Positions 50,100 through 60,486 of a DNA stretch of 64,000 nucleotides are shown here, piece by piece. A program made the position numbers and the translations under genes. The stretch is from contig NZ_JACCFK010000002.1 of assembly GCF_013410405.1 (NCBI RefSeq), positions 1,550,001 through 1,614,000 of the forward strand. Direction: 5' to 3'. Source of the DNA: Amycolatopsis endophytica (GTDB lineage Bacteria > Actinomycetota > Actinomycetes > Mycobacteriales > Pseudonocardiaceae). The notes beneath the pieces were generated by a model. The model was not told where the DNA came from. It did not search any database and saw nothing but the letters and a program-made list of their open reading frames with translations. Position 1 is the first letter of the stretch; every line of letters begins with the position of its first letter.

Positions 50100-53000
50100 T
50101 CAGATCACGCCCTCCTCCACCTCGGCACCAGCCCTGGCCAGCCGCTCGGCCAGCTCCCGGATGGTCGGCGCGGCAAAGAAGTCCGCGAGCGGGATCTCCT
50201 GCCGCAGTTCCCGGGCCGCCTGCTCGATGAACCGGATCGCCTTCACGCTGTCGCCGCCGAGGGTGAAGAACCCGTCGTCGCGTCCGACGGAGGGCACCTC
50301 CAGCACCGAGCACCACAACCGGGCCAGGCCGGTCTCCAGCTCGCCGCTCGGCGGTTCCGATCCGGGTGCGCTCCCGGCGACGGCCAGTGCCGTGATGCGA
50401 GCGCGGTCGATCTTTCCGTTGCCGCTCAACGGGATCTCGGGCAGCACCAGCAGCCGGGACGGCACCATGTGCGCGGGCAGCTGCGTCGCGGCGAACGTGA
50501 GCACCTCCGCCTCGTCCACCGCGGCCCCGGCCGGGACGACGGCGGCCGCCAGCGCGCCCGCGGCGACCACCGCGACCGCCCGCGTGACCGAGGGATGCCG
50601 AACCAGCGCGGCCTCGATCTCGCCCAGCTCGATCCGGTGCCCCCGCACCTTGACCTGGTTGTCGCGGCGGCCCAGGAACTCCAGCACCCCGCCGGGGTGG
50701 TAGCGGCCGACGTCCCCGGTGCGGTACCAGCGCGTGCCCTCGTGCACCACGAACCGTTCCGCCGTCAACTCCGGCGCGGCCCGGTAGCCGCTGGCGACAC
50801 CGTCGCCGCCGATCCACAGCTCGCCCGGCACCCAGTCCGGGCAGTCGCGACCGAGCTGGTCGACGACGCGGTAACGCTGGTTGCGCAGTGGAAACCCGTA
50901 GGGCACCGAACGCCACGACGGGTCCAGGCCGGACACGTCGAACGCGTTGGACCAGATCGACGCCTCGGTCGCGCCCCCGAGCGCCACCAGCCGGGCCTCC
51001 GGCGCCACGGCGGCGAGCCGCCCGGGCAGGTCCAGCCCGACCCAGTCGCCGGACAACAGCACCAGCCGCAGGTCCGCGGGCAGCACCGGCGTGGCGCCCT
51101 CGGCCACCACCAGCAGCATGTCCAGCAACGCGGGCACCGAGTTCCACACCGTGACCCGGTGCTCGGCGGCCAGCTCCGCCCAGCGCCGCGCGTCGCGCCG
51201 GGATTCCTCCGGGATGGTGACCACCGCTCCCCCGGCCGCGAGCAGGCCGAACACGTCGTAGACGGACAGGTCGAAGTCCAGCGCCGACACCGCCAGCACC
51301 CGGTCGCCCGGCCCGGCGCCGTAGCGGCGGTTGACGTCCTCGATCGTGTTGGCCGCGGCCCGGTGGGTGATCTCCACCCCCTTGGGCTCGCCCGTCGACC
51401 CGGACGTGAAGATCACGTAGGCCAGGGCGTCCGGATCGGCCGGCACCGGAGCCGGAAGCGGCTCACTGTCCAGCAGCGCCGCCACGTCGTCGATCACGAA
51501 GCGCACCCCGGCGGTGGCCAGGATCCGCTGCCGCCTCGGCGCGGGCTGGTCGACACCCACCGGAACGTAGGTCGCACCCGCGGCGAGCACGCCCAGGACC
51601 GCGACGATCTGGTCCGGCCCCTTCGGCAGGCACACCGCCACCGTGTCACCCGGTGCCACACCGCGTCCGGCAAGCGCACCCGCGACCCGCAGCGCCCGGC
51701 CGGTCACGTCCGCATAGGACAGCGCGGAGCCGTCCGGCGCGATCACCGCTGTCGCGTCCGGGCGGCGCTCCGCCTGCCGGAAGACGGGCGTGTGCAGCAG
51801 CACCTCGTCCTGCGGGTCGGCGGTGTCGTTGACCCGGCGCCGCGATTCGTGTTGTGCCGCAGGCAGCACCGCCGGGACGGGCGCGTCCCACGAAGCGTCG
51901 GCCAGCCACCCGGTCAGGGTCAGGTAGGCGTCGAACATCGCGTCCAGCACCCCCGGCGGGAACAGCTCCTCGACCGCGTCCCAGTTGAGGTCCACGCCGG
52001 TGCCGTCCGGCCCGGCGCGCTCGACCACCTGATGGTCCAGCCACACCTGCGGCGTCTGGGACACGCCCCACACCTGGTCGGTGAACGGGTGGCCGGGATC
52101 GGTGCCGCCGGGCACCCCGAGCGCGCTGGTCAACACCACCGGCATGCTCGCGCCACCCTCGCCGGTGCGGCGCGCCAGCTCACGCAGCACCCGCACCGCC
52201 GAGAAGCTCCGGTGGTCCAGCGCCTGCCACAGCTCACGCTGCACGTCACGAACACGGGCCGTCCACGCCTGTCCCCCCTCGGGCCGGTACCCCACCAGCA
52301 GCAGCGAGGTGAAGTCACCCAGTACGCGCTCGATGTCGGGGTGGACGTCGCGGCGGTCGAACAACGTGAGCGTCAGCGTCAGGTCGGCTCGCGCGCTCCA
52401 ACGGCCGAGCACCTCGGCGAACGCGGTGAGCAGCACCGCAGAGGGCGTGACGCCGTGGGCGCGGGCCTTCGCGGTGATGCGCGCCCACCGCGCGGCGTCC
52501 AGGGTCGTCGTGCGGCGGGTGAAGACCGGCCGGTCCACGGTGGCCGGATCGATGGCCAGCGGCAGCTGCGGCGCCGGGGGCAGCGTGTCCACCACGTCCA
52601 GCCAGTAACGCCGGTCCTCCTCGCGCGGCTCGCCCGAGGCCAGAACATAGTCGCGGAACGACGGGCCCGGCGAGGGCAGCGCGGCGGCGGGATCGGTGTA
52701 GAGCCGGGCCAGTTCGGTGTAGAAGACGAGGATGCTCAGTGCGTCGAGCACGAGGTTGTCGATGCCGATGGCGAGCCGGGTGCGGTCACCGGCGCGCACC
52801 GCCGAGATCCCGAACAGCGGCCAGCCGGCCGGATCGAACACCTGGTGCGACAACGCTTCCCGCTGCGCGGCGAACGCCGCCTCCGGGTCCCCGGCCGCTT
52901 CGGTGACCTCGATGGTGAAGCGCGGCGCCTCCGGCAGGATCCGCTGGTTCCCGCGCTCGTCGAACACCGCCCGCAGCATCTCGTGCCGCGCGACCAGCCG

Positions 53001-56000
53001 GTTGACGGCCTCTTCCAGCCGCGCCACGTCGAGGCCGGTGACGTCGTACTCGCGGTAGAAGTGGCAGCCGATCCCGCCGAGCGTGAAGCCCTCGGCGCGG
53101 CCGAGCCAGTACGCCTGCTGCACGTCGGTCGGCGGGAACGGCTCGTGCCGCCGCGCGGGATCGGCGACCAGCGGCCGCGCGGTGTCGGCGACGCCGTCGT
53201 GCAGGGTCGCGGCGAAATCGGCCAGCACCGGGTGGGCGAACAGCGTGCCCAGCGCGGCGCCGTCGAGCCCGTCGGCCCGCAGCCGCGCCACCACCCTTGT
53301 GCCGAGCAGCGAATCGCCGCCGAGGCGGAAGAAGTCCTGCTCCCTGGCCGGTCCGGCGACGCCGAGCACGTCCTGCCACACGGCCGCGACCCGCCGCTCC
53401 ACGTCGGTCCGGGGCGGAGTGCCGACGGCTTCCTCACGGGCCGTCAGTGACGCGGCGAGAGCACGCCGGTCGACCTTGCCGTTGGCGGTCAACGGGAGCG
53501 CGGGCAGCGCCGCGATCCGCTCCGGGAGCATCGCGGCGGGCAGCCGCTCCGCCACGAACCCACGGAGATCGCCGGGCACGCCCGGCGCCACCACGACCAC
53601 GCCCAGGCGGCGGTCCGGCGTGAGCATCGCGACCGCCCGCTCCACCGCGGGATGTGCCCGCACCGCGCTTTCCACCTCGCCCAGCTCGATCCGGTGGCCA
53701 CGGATCTTGACCTGGTGGTCGGTGCGGCCCAGGAACTCGATCACGCCACCGCTCCGGTAGCGGGCCCGGTCGCCGGTGCGGTACCAGCGCCTGCCCTCGT
53801 GCTCGACGAACCGGTCCGCGGTGCGCCCCGGGTCGCCGCGGTAGCCGCGGGCGACGCCCGCCCCGCCGATCCACAGCTCGCCGGGCACCCAGTCCGGGCA
53901 GTCCCGGCCCAGCTCGTCGACCACCCGGCAGGTGACCGCGCGCAACGGCGTCCCGTACGGCACCGCCGTCCACTGTGGATCGACGGTGGCGACTTCCTGG
54001 ACGGTGGAGTGGATCGCGGTCTCCGTGGTCCCGCCCAGCGCGACGAACCGGCAGCCCGGCGCCTGTTCGGCGAGCCTGGCCGGCAGGTCCACGGTCACCC
54101 AGTCGCCGCCGAGCAGCACCACGCGCAGCGGCACCGGCTCGGTGAGGACGGTCAGGAGCATGTCCAGCAACGCGGGCACGCAGTTGAGCACGGTGGCCCG
54201 GTGGCGGCGCAGCAGCCGCGCCCAGGCGAGCGCGTCCCGCCGCTCCTCCTCGGCGACGCAGACCACCGCACCGCCGCGGCACAGCGGCGCGAACAGGTCG
54301 AACACCGACAGGTCGAACTCCAGCGCCGACAACGCCAGCGTCGCGTCGGACTCGCCGAGCCCGAAGCGCCCGGTCAGATCGGCGATCGTGCTCATCGCCG
54401 CCGAGTGGGTGATTTCGACGCCCTTCGGCTCGCCGGTCGAGCCCGACGTGTAGAGCACGTAGGCCAGATCGTCCGCCGATCCCGGCACCGGTGCCGTCAG
54501 CGGCGTCGCCGGGGCGGTCAGTGTCCCGGCGTCGAGCGCGACCCGTACCCCGGCGGAGCCGAGGATCCGCTCCCGCCGCGACGGGGGCTGGTCGATCCCG
54601 ACCGGCAGGTAGGCGGCGCCCGCGGCGAGCACACCCAGCACCGCCACCACCTGATCGGGCCCCTTCGGCAGGGACACCGCGACCAGCTCACCCGCGGTCA
54701 CACCGCGTTCGCGCAGCTGCCCGGCCACCGTCAGCGCGCGGCCGGCCAGCTCGCCGTAGGTCATCACGCCGTCCTCGCCCCAGCGCAGGGCAGGCGAGTC
54801 CGGGTGACGCTCGGCGCGCGCGAAGAAGCCGTCGTGCAGACGGGTTTCCGGGGCGGGGTGGTCGCCGGTGTCGTTGGCCGTCGCCCGGACCGCCGCCTGC
54901 TCCTCCGGCAGCGCTGAGGGCACCGGCACGGTCCACGCGCCGGGCTCGGTGAGCAACCGGTCCAGCAAACGGCTGTAGGCGGCGAACATCGCGTCCAGCA
55001 CGCCGGGGGCGAACGCGTCCTCGCGGGCGTCCCAGTTGACCAGCACCCCACCGTCCAGCTCGGTCACCTGCGCGTCCAGCCATACCTGCGGGCCCTGCGA
55101 GATGATCCACGACGGTTCACCGAAGCAGGACCGCACGTCGTCGGCGAACAACGGCCCCAGGCCCAGCGCGCTGGTGTACACCACCGGCGCCAGGACCTGC
55201 TCACCGTGCAGCCGCGACGCGTCCCGCAGCACCTCGACCCCGGAATACCCGGCGTGCGCGACGTCGGCGTGGAACCGGCTCTGCAGGGCCGACGCCCGCT
55301 CGGCGAACGACCCCGGCGCCGCCCCGTCCCAGGCCAGCAGGACCGACGAGGTGAAGTCACCGACCAGCCCGGCCACGTCGGCGTGCAGGGGTTCGCGGTC
55401 GAACAACGGCAGGTTCAGCAGGAACCGCGGCTCGGCGCTCCACGCGGTCAGGGTTTCGGCGAACACCGCCGCCAGCGCCATCGCCGGGGTCAGCCCGTGC
55501 CGCCGGGACTCCCGGTCCAGCGCGGCGAATTCGTCCGGCCCGAGGAGCCGGTGCCTGCGCACGACCGTCGTGGCGTCATCGGTCGCGTGCGCGGCGGCGG
55601 GCAGCTGCGGCGCACCGGGCAGGTCGGGCAGGCGGTCCTGCCAGTACGCGCGGTCGGCGCCGGTGTCCGGGCGCGCGGCGGCCCGCTCCGCGAGGTAACG
55701 CGGATAGCTGTAGTCCAACGGCGCGGGCTCGCTCGTGCCCGCGTAGAAGGCGGCGAGATCGGCCAGCAGGACACGCAGGCTGAGCGCGTCCGCGGCGACC
55801 ATGTCGAGGTTGACGTGCATGCGGGTGCCCGAGGGCAGCAGGGACAGCTGCACGTCGAACACCTCACCGGAGGAGATGTCGAGCCTGCGGTGGGACAGGG
55901 TGCGGCGCAACCGGTCCAGCTCGGCGGTCACCTCGGCGGGGCCGAGGTCGCGCAGGTCGTGCACCCGCAGCCCGGGCCACGGGCTGTCCGCCGCGATCCG

Positions 56001-56477
56001 CTGGGTGCCCTCGTCCGACACCCGCACGCGCAGCATGCCGTGCCGCGCCAGCAGGGCCCGCACGGCGCGGTCGAGCCGGGCCGGGTCGGTGCCCGCGCCG
56101 TCGAACTCGTGGTAGAAGTGCGCCGCCACACCGCCGAGCTGCTGGCCCGGTTCGCGGCCCGCCCAGTACGCGTGCTGCATCAGCGCCAGCGGGAACGGCG
56201 CCGTTTCGTCGACCGGCACCCGCGCCGGTGCGGCACGGGTTCCGGTGGCGTCGGCGACGAGAGCCGCCCAGGCCTTCACCGTCGGCTCGGCGACGAGGGC
56301 GGCGAACGGGATGCTCAGTCCCGCGCGGCGCCACGCACCGGCCAGCCGCATCATCGTGATGGAGTCCAGGCCGAGCCCGATGAGGTCGTCGCCCGGATCG
56401 ATCTCGTCGGCGGGCAGGTCGAGCAGGTCGGCCACGACCGCGGGCAGGGCCGCGGGATCGGTCAGATCGTGGGACAC
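50100..56477 (-). CDS. nonribosomal peptide synthetase: ArCP-Cy-A-PCP-Cy-A-PCP
   Basis: The 2125-aa enzyme starts at GTG 56477. It has an aryl-carrier domain (Ser39 in GLGLDSITMMRL), a heterocyclisation domain (D225, D230, S233, the DxxxxDxxS motif), adenylation domain 1 (about 540-1040), PCP (about 1060-1130), a second Cy domain (D1240, D1245, S1248), adenylation domain 2 (about 1590-2030) and PCP (FFTLGGDSVKAIRF). Pocket residues read by eye are DLFNLGLIH for A1, like Thr codes (N, G, H at the telling positions), and DLYNLSLIW for A2, matching Cys. It would make aryl-methyloxazoline-thiazoline on the last PCP. No thioesterase, epimerase or reductase is present. Last gene of its operon. Confidence 0.9.
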   Translation of the reverse strand: MSHDLTDPAALPAVVADLLDLPADEIDPGDDLIGLGLDSITMMRLAGAWRRAGLSIPFAALVAEPTVKAWAALVADATGTRAAPARVPVDETAPFPLALMQHAYWAGREPGQQLGGVAAHFYHEFDGAGTDPARLDRAVRALLARHGMLRVRVSDEGTQRIAADSPWPGLRVHDLRDLGPAEVTAELDRLRRTLSHRRLDISSGEVFDVQLSLLPSGTRMHVNLDMVAADALSLRVLLADLAAFYAGTSEPAPLDYSYPRYLAERAAARPDTGADRAYWQDRLPDLPGAPQLPAAAHATDDATTVVRRHRLLGPDEFAALDRESRRHGLTPAMALAAVFAETLTAWSAEPRFLLNLPLFDREPLHADVAGLVGDFTSSVLLAWDGAAPGSFAERASALQSRFHADVAHAGYSGVEVLRDASRLHGEQVLAPVVYTSALGLGPLFADDVRSCFGEPSWIISQGPQVWLDAQVTELDGGVLVNWDAREDAFAPGVLDAMFAAYSRLLDRLLTEPGAWTVPVPSALPEEQAAVRATANDTGDHPAPETRLHDGFFARAERHPDSPALRWGEDGVMTYGELAGRALTVAGQLRERGVTAGELVAVSLPKGPDQVVAVLGVLAAGAAYLPVGIDQPPSRRERILGSAGVRVALDAGTLTAPATPLTAPVPGSADDLAYVLYTSGSTGEPKGVEITHSAAMSTIADLTGRFGLGESDATLALSALEFDLSVFDLFAPLCRGGAVVCVAEEERRDALAWARLLRRHRATVLNCVPALLDMLLTVLTEPVPLRVVLLGGDWVTVDLPARLAEQAPGCRFVALGGTTETAIHSTVQEVATVDPQWTAVPYGTPLRAVTCRVVDELGRDCPDWVPGELWIGGAGVARGYRGDPGRTADRFVEHEGRRWYRTGDRARYRSGGVIEFLGRTDHQVKIRGHRIELGEVESAVRAHPAVERAVAMLTPDRRLGVVVVAPGVPGDLRGFVAERLPAAMLPERIAALPALPLTANGKVDRRALAASLTAREEAVGTPPRTDVERRVAAVWQDVLGVAGPAREQDFFRLGGDSLLGTRVVARLRADGLDGAALGTLFAHPVLADFAATLHDGVADTARPLVADPARRHEPFPPTDVQQAYWLGRAEGFTLGGIGCHFYREYDVTGLDVARLEEAVNRLVARHEMLRAVFDERGNQRILPEAPRFTIEVTEAAGDPEAAFAAQREALSHQVFDPAGWPLFGISAVRAGDRTRLAIGIDNLVLDALSILVFYTELARLYTDPAAALPSPGPSFRDYVLASGEPREEDRRYWLDVVDTLPPAPQLPLAIDPATVDRPVFTRRTTTLDAARWARITAKARAHGVTPSAVLLTAFAEVLGRWSARADLTLTLTLFDRRDVHPDIERVLGDFTSLLLVGYRPEGGQAWTARVRDVQRELWQALDHRSFSAVRVLRELARRTGEGGASMPVVLTSALGVPGGTDPGHPFTDQVWGVSQTPQVWLDHQVVERAGPDGTGVDLNWDAVEELFPPGVLDAMFDAYLTLTGWLADASWDAPVPAVLPAAQHESRRRVNDTADPQDEVLLHTPVFRQAERRPDATAVIAPDGSALSYADVTGRALRVAGALAGRGVAPGDTVAVCLPKGPDQIVAVLGVLAAGATYVPVGVDQPAPRRQRILATAGVRFVIDDVAALLDSEPLPAPVPADPDALAYVIFTSGSTGEPKGVEITHRAAANTIEDVNRRYGAGPGDRVLAVSALDFDLSVYDVFGLLAAGGAVVTIPEESRRDARRWAELAAEHRVTVWNSVPALLDMLLVVAEGATPVLPADLRLVLLSGDWVGLDLPGRLAAVAPEARLVALGGATEASIWSNAFDVSGLDPSWRSVPYGFPLRNQRYRVVDQLGRDCPDWVPGELWIGGDGVASGYRAAPELTAERFVVHEGTRWYRTGDVGRYHPGGVLEFLGRRDNQVKVRGHRIELGEIEAALVRHPSVTRAVAVVAAGALAAAVVPAGAAVDEAEVLTFAATQLPAHMVPSRLLVLPEIPLSGNGKIDRARITALAVAGSAPGSEPPSGELETGLARLWCSVLEVPSVGRDDGFFTLGGDSVKAIRFIEQAARELRQEIPLADFFAAPTIRELAERLARAGAEVEEGVI

Positions 56478-56505
56478 GAGGGGGTTCCCTTCTCGGATCG
56501 GCGGG

Positions 56506-57684
56506 TCACCAGGCGACCGGCAGCGCGGCGGGGCCGCGGAAGAACATCGCGGACTTCCACCGCACCGGGCCGTCGAGGCGCAGACCGGGCAGGCGGCGCG
56601 CGAGGACCCGCACCGTTTCCTGGAGTTCGGCGCGGGCCAGCGGGGCGCCCAGGCAGTGGTGGATGCCGTGCCCGAACGCGAGGTGCCCGGCGCTGTCCCG
56701 CGCGGGGTCGATCCGCGCGGGCCCCGGATAGCGCCCGGGATCGCGGTTGGCCGCGCCGATCGCGACCAGGACCGGCTCGCCCGCGCGCACCAGCTGCCCG
56801 CCCACCTCGACGTCCTCGGTGGCGTAGCGGGGCATGGCCGCGGCCGCCGCCATCGGGACTCCCCGGAGCAGTTCCTCGACCAGCGGGGCGGCGTGATCCG
56901 GCTCGGCGCGCACCCGGTCCAGCTGGTCCGGGTGCTCGGTGAGCAGGACCCAGGCGAAGTTCGCGATCTCGGAGGCGGTGGTCTCGTAACCGCCGACGAG
57001 GATCGCGATGCACAGCTCCACCAGCTCGCGCGGGGACAGGCTCTCGCCCTGGTCCTCCGCCCGCACCAGCGCGCTGATCAGGTCGTCGCCGGGCTCGGCG
57101 CGGCGGGACTCGGCGAGCCCGGCCATGTACCGCGTCAGCTCGCCGGTGCTCTGGGCCGCCTCCTCCGGTGTCAGGCCGCTCGTGGACAGCACCGCCTCGC
57201 TCCACCGCCGGAACCGGTCGCGGTCTCCGGCGGGAACGCCCAGCAGTTCGCAGATCACCGTGATCGGCACGGGCAGGGCGACGTGCTCGACGAGGTCCGA
57301 GGGCGCCCCCGCGGCGGTCAGATCGTCGACGGCATGATCCACCGCCGAGCGGATGCGGGAGCGGAGCCGTTCGACACGGGCGCGGGTGAACGCGCCCGTC
57401 ACGAGCCGCCGCAGCCGCGTGTGACCGGGCGGGTCCATGGCCACGATGCCGAGCGGTTTCTGCGGGGTGACCCGCGGTGAATCACGCTCCAGCGACGCGG
57501 CCCGGCCGAACCGCGCGTCCCCCAGCACGAACCGGGCGTCGGCGTGGCGCGTGACGAGCCAGGCGGGCTCGCCGAAGGGCAACCGCACCCACGGCAGGCC
57601 CCCGGTGCACTGGGCCCGCTCGTAGGCAGGCGCGAGGTCCAGTCCGGTGGGCGAGTTGAACGGGTAGGGAACCGGCTCAGGCAC
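56506..57684 (-). CDS. cytochrome P450 of the NRPS cluster (1)
   Basis: The 392-aa P450 starts at GTG 57684 (GGAG 5 bases upstream) and overlaps the ligase gene by 8 bp. MDPPGHTRLRRLV (C helix), LVGGYETTASE (I helix with acid-Thr pair), EELLRGVP (ExxR) and FGHGIHHCLGAPLAR (heme loop with thiolate Cys) are all intact, in a CYP105-like style. It probably hydroxylates or oxidises the peptide on or off the NRPS; a redox partner is not in the window. Confidence 0.9.
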   Translation of the reverse strand: MPEPVPYPFNSPTGLDLAPAYERAQCTGGLPWVRLPFGEPAWLVTRHADARFVLGDARFGRAASLERDSPRVTPQKPLGIVAMDPPGHTRLRRLVTGAFTRARVERLRSRIRSAVDHAVDDLTAAGAPSDLVEHVALPVPITVICELLGVPAGDRDRFRRWSEAVLSTSGLTPEEAAQSTGELTRYMAGLAESRRAEPGDDLISALVRAEDQGESLSPRELVELCIAILVGGYETTASEIANFAWVLLTEHPDQLDRVRAEPDHAAPLVEELLRGVPMAAAAAMPRYATEDVEVGGQLVRAGEPVLVAIGAANRDPGRYPGPARIDPARDSAGHLAFGHGIHHCLGAPLARAELQETVRVLARRLPGLRLDGPVRWKSAMFFRGPAALPVAW

Positions 57685-59263
57685 GGGCGCTCCTCTGTCC
57701 ACTCCGGACGGCCAGGTCGGCGAGCACGACCCGGTCCACCTTGCCCAGCCCGGTGCGCGGGAAGGAGTCCAGCACCCGCACGCGGTCCGGCAGCTTGAAG
57801 GCCGCGATCCCCAGCGCGGTGAGATGCGCGACGAGGTCGGCCCGGGTCGGTGGCGTCCCGTGTGCCACGACGAAGGCGCAGCTGCGCTCCCCCATCGCCT
57901 CGTCCGGGAAACCGACGATCGCGACGTCGTGCACGGCCGGATGCGCCAGCAGCAGGTTCTCCACCTCTTCGACCGGGACCTTGTCGCCGCCGCGGTTGAT
58001 GACGTCCCGGCGCCGTCCCTCGACCACCAGGTGCCCGCTGGGCTGCCGCCGCACCAGGTCGCCACTGCGGTAGAACCCGTCGGGTGTGAAGGAGCGCCGG
58101 TTGTGCTCGGGGGCACGGAAGTAGCCGCGCAGCGTGTAGGGCCCGCGCACGAGCAGTTCCCCCGGCTCCCCGTCGGGCACGGGGCGCCCGTCCTCGTCGA
58201 CGAGCAGCACCTCGTCGTCGGCGGACAACGGACGGCCCTGCGTGTTCGCCACCAGCTCGTCCGGATCGTCGAGCCGGGTGAAGTTCAGCAGTCCTTCGGC
58301 CATGCCGTAGACCTGCTGGAGCGCGCAGCCCAGCACCGGGCGCACCCGCCGGGCGGCCTCCTCCTTCAGCCGCGCGCCACCGGCCTGCACCAGCCGCAGG
58401 CTGCTCAGGTCCGGCTCCAGGAATTCGGCGGCGTCGAGCCAGACCAGCACCAGCGGGGGCACCAGCGCCACGGTGGTGACCCGCTCGCGCTCGATGAGCG
58501 GGAACGCGGTCTCGGGATCCGCGCTCGCGCTCAGCACGACCGTGCCGCCCGCCCACAGCGTGCCCAGGACACCCGGGCAGGCGAGGGCGAAGTTGTGTGC
58601 CGCGGGCAGCGCCGCCAGGTACACGGTGTCCCCGGTGGTCGCCGACACTTCCGCGCTGGCCCGCAGGTTGTAGGCGTAGTCGTCGTGGGTGCGTGGAATC
58701 AGCTTCGGCAACCCGGTCGTGCCCCCGGACAGCAGCAGCACCGCGATGTCGGCGGGATCGGCCGCGTCCTCGCCATCGGGGTTTTCGGTCAGCAGTTCGG
58801 CGAACGATCCGGTGACGAACGCCCGGCGCACCGTGGGCACCCGCTCGGTGATGGTCGCGGCGAGCGCGGCGTCGTCGCTCACGCAGGCCACCGCTCCGGC
58901 GAGCGTGCCCAGGTGCTCCAGTTCGGTTTCGCGGTGGGCGGGCAGCGCGAGCACCGGCACGACCCCCGCGCGGAAGCAGCCGAACAACAGCAACACGAAC
59001 TCGGCGACGTTGGGCAGGTGCACCAGCAGCCGGTCGCCGCGGACGAGACCTTTTCGGCGCAGCCCGGCGGCGACGCGGCCGGCGTCGCGGTCCAGTTCGG
59101 CGTAGGTCCACCGCCGCTCACCGTCGACCAGCGCGGTCCGGTCCGGACCGCGGCGGGCGCTGTCGTGGAGCAGGCCGCCGAGGGTGCGGCCCTGCCAGTA
59201 ACCGAGGTCGCGGTACCGCCGCGCGAACTCCGGCGGCCAGCCGGTGAATCCGTCGAGCGTCAC
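57677..59263 (-). CDS. aryl-acid AMP ligase (salicylate/DHB-AMP ligase)
   Basis: The 528-aa enzyme starts at GTG 59263 in the GTGA overlap with the upstream P450. LLSGGTTGLPKLIPRTHDDY (A3), AAHNFALACPG (A4; the Asn is the aryl-acid-specific residue and the following Cys at the DhbE Ser240 position favours salicylate), QQVYGMAEGLLNFTRL (A5), YRSGDLVRRQPSGHLVVEGRRRDVINRGGDKV (A7-A8) and PRTGLGKVDR (A10 Lys) place it with EntE, YbtE, MbtA and PchD. It activates the aryl acid and loads the NRPS ArCP. No isochorismate or salicylate synthase is in the window. Confidence 0.9.
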   Translation of the reverse strand: MTLDGFTGWPPEFARRYRDLGYWQGRTLGGLLHDSARRGPDRTALVDGERRWTYAELDRDAGRVAAGLRRKGLVRGDRLLVHLPNVAEFVLLLFGCFRAGVVPVLALPAHRETELEHLGTLAGAVACVSDDAALAATITERVPTVRRAFVTGSFAELLTENPDGEDAADPADIAVLLLSGGTTGLPKLIPRTHDDYAYNLRASAEVSATTGDTVYLAALPAAHNFALACPGVLGTLWAGGTVVLSASADPETAFPLIERERVTTVALVPPLVLVWLDAAEFLEPDLSSLRLVQAGGARLKEEAARRVRPVLGCALQQVYGMAEGLLNFTRLDDPDELVANTQGRPLSADDEVLLVDEDGRPVPDGEPGELLVRGPYTLRGYFRAPEHNRRSFTPDGFYRSGDLVRRQPSGHLVVEGRRRDVINRGGDKVPVEEVENLLLAHPAVHDVAIVGFPDEAMGERSCAFVVAHGTPPTRADLVAHLTALGIAAFKLPDRVRVLDSFPRTGLGKVDRVVLADLAVRSGQRSARA

Positions 59264-60474
59264 GCGGCACCTCCCAGACGCAGGGGCAGCGACTCCAGTC
59301 CGTGCATCGCCGTGCTGAACCGCCATCGCAGCGACTCCGCGGGCACCGCGGCCTCGATGCGGGGAAAGCGGTCGAGCAGCCTGCCGAACGCGATCTCGCC
59401 CTCCAGCCGGGCCAGCGGCGCGCCCAGGCAGTAGTGGATCCCGTGCCCGAACGCCAGATGACCGCCCACCGGACGGGTGATGTCGAGCCGGTCCGGTTCG
59501 GCGAAGCGGCCCGCGCGGTTGGCCGCGAGCCAGGACACCATCACGAACTGCCCGGCCGGGATCTCCACCCCACCGAGTTCGACGGGCTCGGTCGTGTAAC
59601 GCGGCGAGGACAGGTTGTTCGGGGTTTCGAAGCGCAGGAACTCCTCGATCGCGCCGGGCAGCAGCGACCGGTCCGAGCGCAGCAGCCGCAACTGGTCCGG
59701 GTGCTCCAGCAACGCGAGCATCCCGCTGCTGATCAGGTTCACGGTCGTCTCGAACCCGCCGGTGAGCAGGACGACCGCGGTCGCGATCAGCTCCGGCCGG
59801 GACAGGCGGTCGCCGTCCTCGCTCAGGTGCACCAGCCGCGACAGCAGGTCCGCACCGGGCTCGGCGCGTTTGGCGTCGACCAGGTCGCCGAGGTAGGCGG
59901 CCATCCGCATGGACGCCGCGCCGATCTCCTCCGGCGTGCTCGCCGCGACCATCGTGTGCGACCAGGAGGTGAACTCGTCCCGGTCGGCGAAGGGGATGCC
60001 GAGCAGCTCGCAGATCACCCGGATCGGCAGCGGATAGGCGTAGGCGGGCAGCAGGTCCACGACGTCCTGCCCGGCCATCGCATCCAGCAGTTCGTCGGTG
60101 ATCTGTTCGATCCGCGGGCGCAACGGGGCGACCGTGCGGGTGGTGAACGCCGTGGCGACGAGCTTGCGCAGCCGGGTGTGGTCGGGCGGGTCCAGGTTCA
60201 GCAGGTTCTTCGCCAGGTCCGGTGAGAAAGCGCTCTCCACGTCCTCGCCGAGGCGCAGCCGTTCCAGCCGGTCGTAGACGCCGTCACTGGACAGCCGGGG
60301 ATCGGTCATGGCGGCGCGGGCCTCGGCGTAGCCGGTGACGAGCCACACCGGGAACCCGCCGGGCAGCAGGACGAACCGCACGGGAGCGCCCTCGCGCAGC
60401 GAGGCACCGACCGTGTGCGCGTCCTGGATGAAGTCTTCACCGAGAGGCAGCGGTTGCAGTCCGGTGTCGGTCAT
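59260..60474 (-). CDS. cytochrome P450 of the NRPS cluster (2)
   Basis: The 404-aa P450 starts at ATG 60474 after GGAGG. LDPPDHTRLRKLV, LTGGFETTVNLI (I helix with Glu-Thr), EEFLRFETP (ExxR) and FGHGIHYCLGAPLAR are intact. It resembles actinomycete CYP107/CYP105-type tailoring enzymes. Its stop overlaps the ligase start by 4 bases. Two P450s on a short aryl-thiazoline scaffold suggest oxidation of the aryl ring or of the ring system; no dedicated Ox domain is present for thiazole formation, so one P450 might do this. Confidence 0.9.
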   Translation of the reverse strand: MTDTGLQPLPLGEDFIQDAHTVGASLREGAPVRFVLLPGGFPVWLVTGYAEARAAMTDPRLSSDGVYDRLERLRLGEDVESAFSPDLAKNLLNLDPPDHTRLRKLVATAFTTRTVAPLRPRIEQITDELLDAMAGQDVVDLLPAYAYPLPIRVICELLGIPFADRDEFTSWSHTMVAASTPEEIGAASMRMAAYLGDLVDAKRAEPGADLLSRLVHLSEDGDRLSRPELIATAVVLLTGGFETTVNLISSGMLALLEHPDQLRLLRSDRSLLPGAIEEFLRFETPNNLSSPRYTTEPVELGGVEIPAGQFVMVSWLAANRAGRFAEPDRLDITRPVGGHLAFGHGIHYCLGAPLARLEGEIAFGRLLDRFPRIEAAVPAESLRWRFSTAMHGLESLPLRLGGAA

Positions 60475-60486
60475 GGATCCTCCGGG

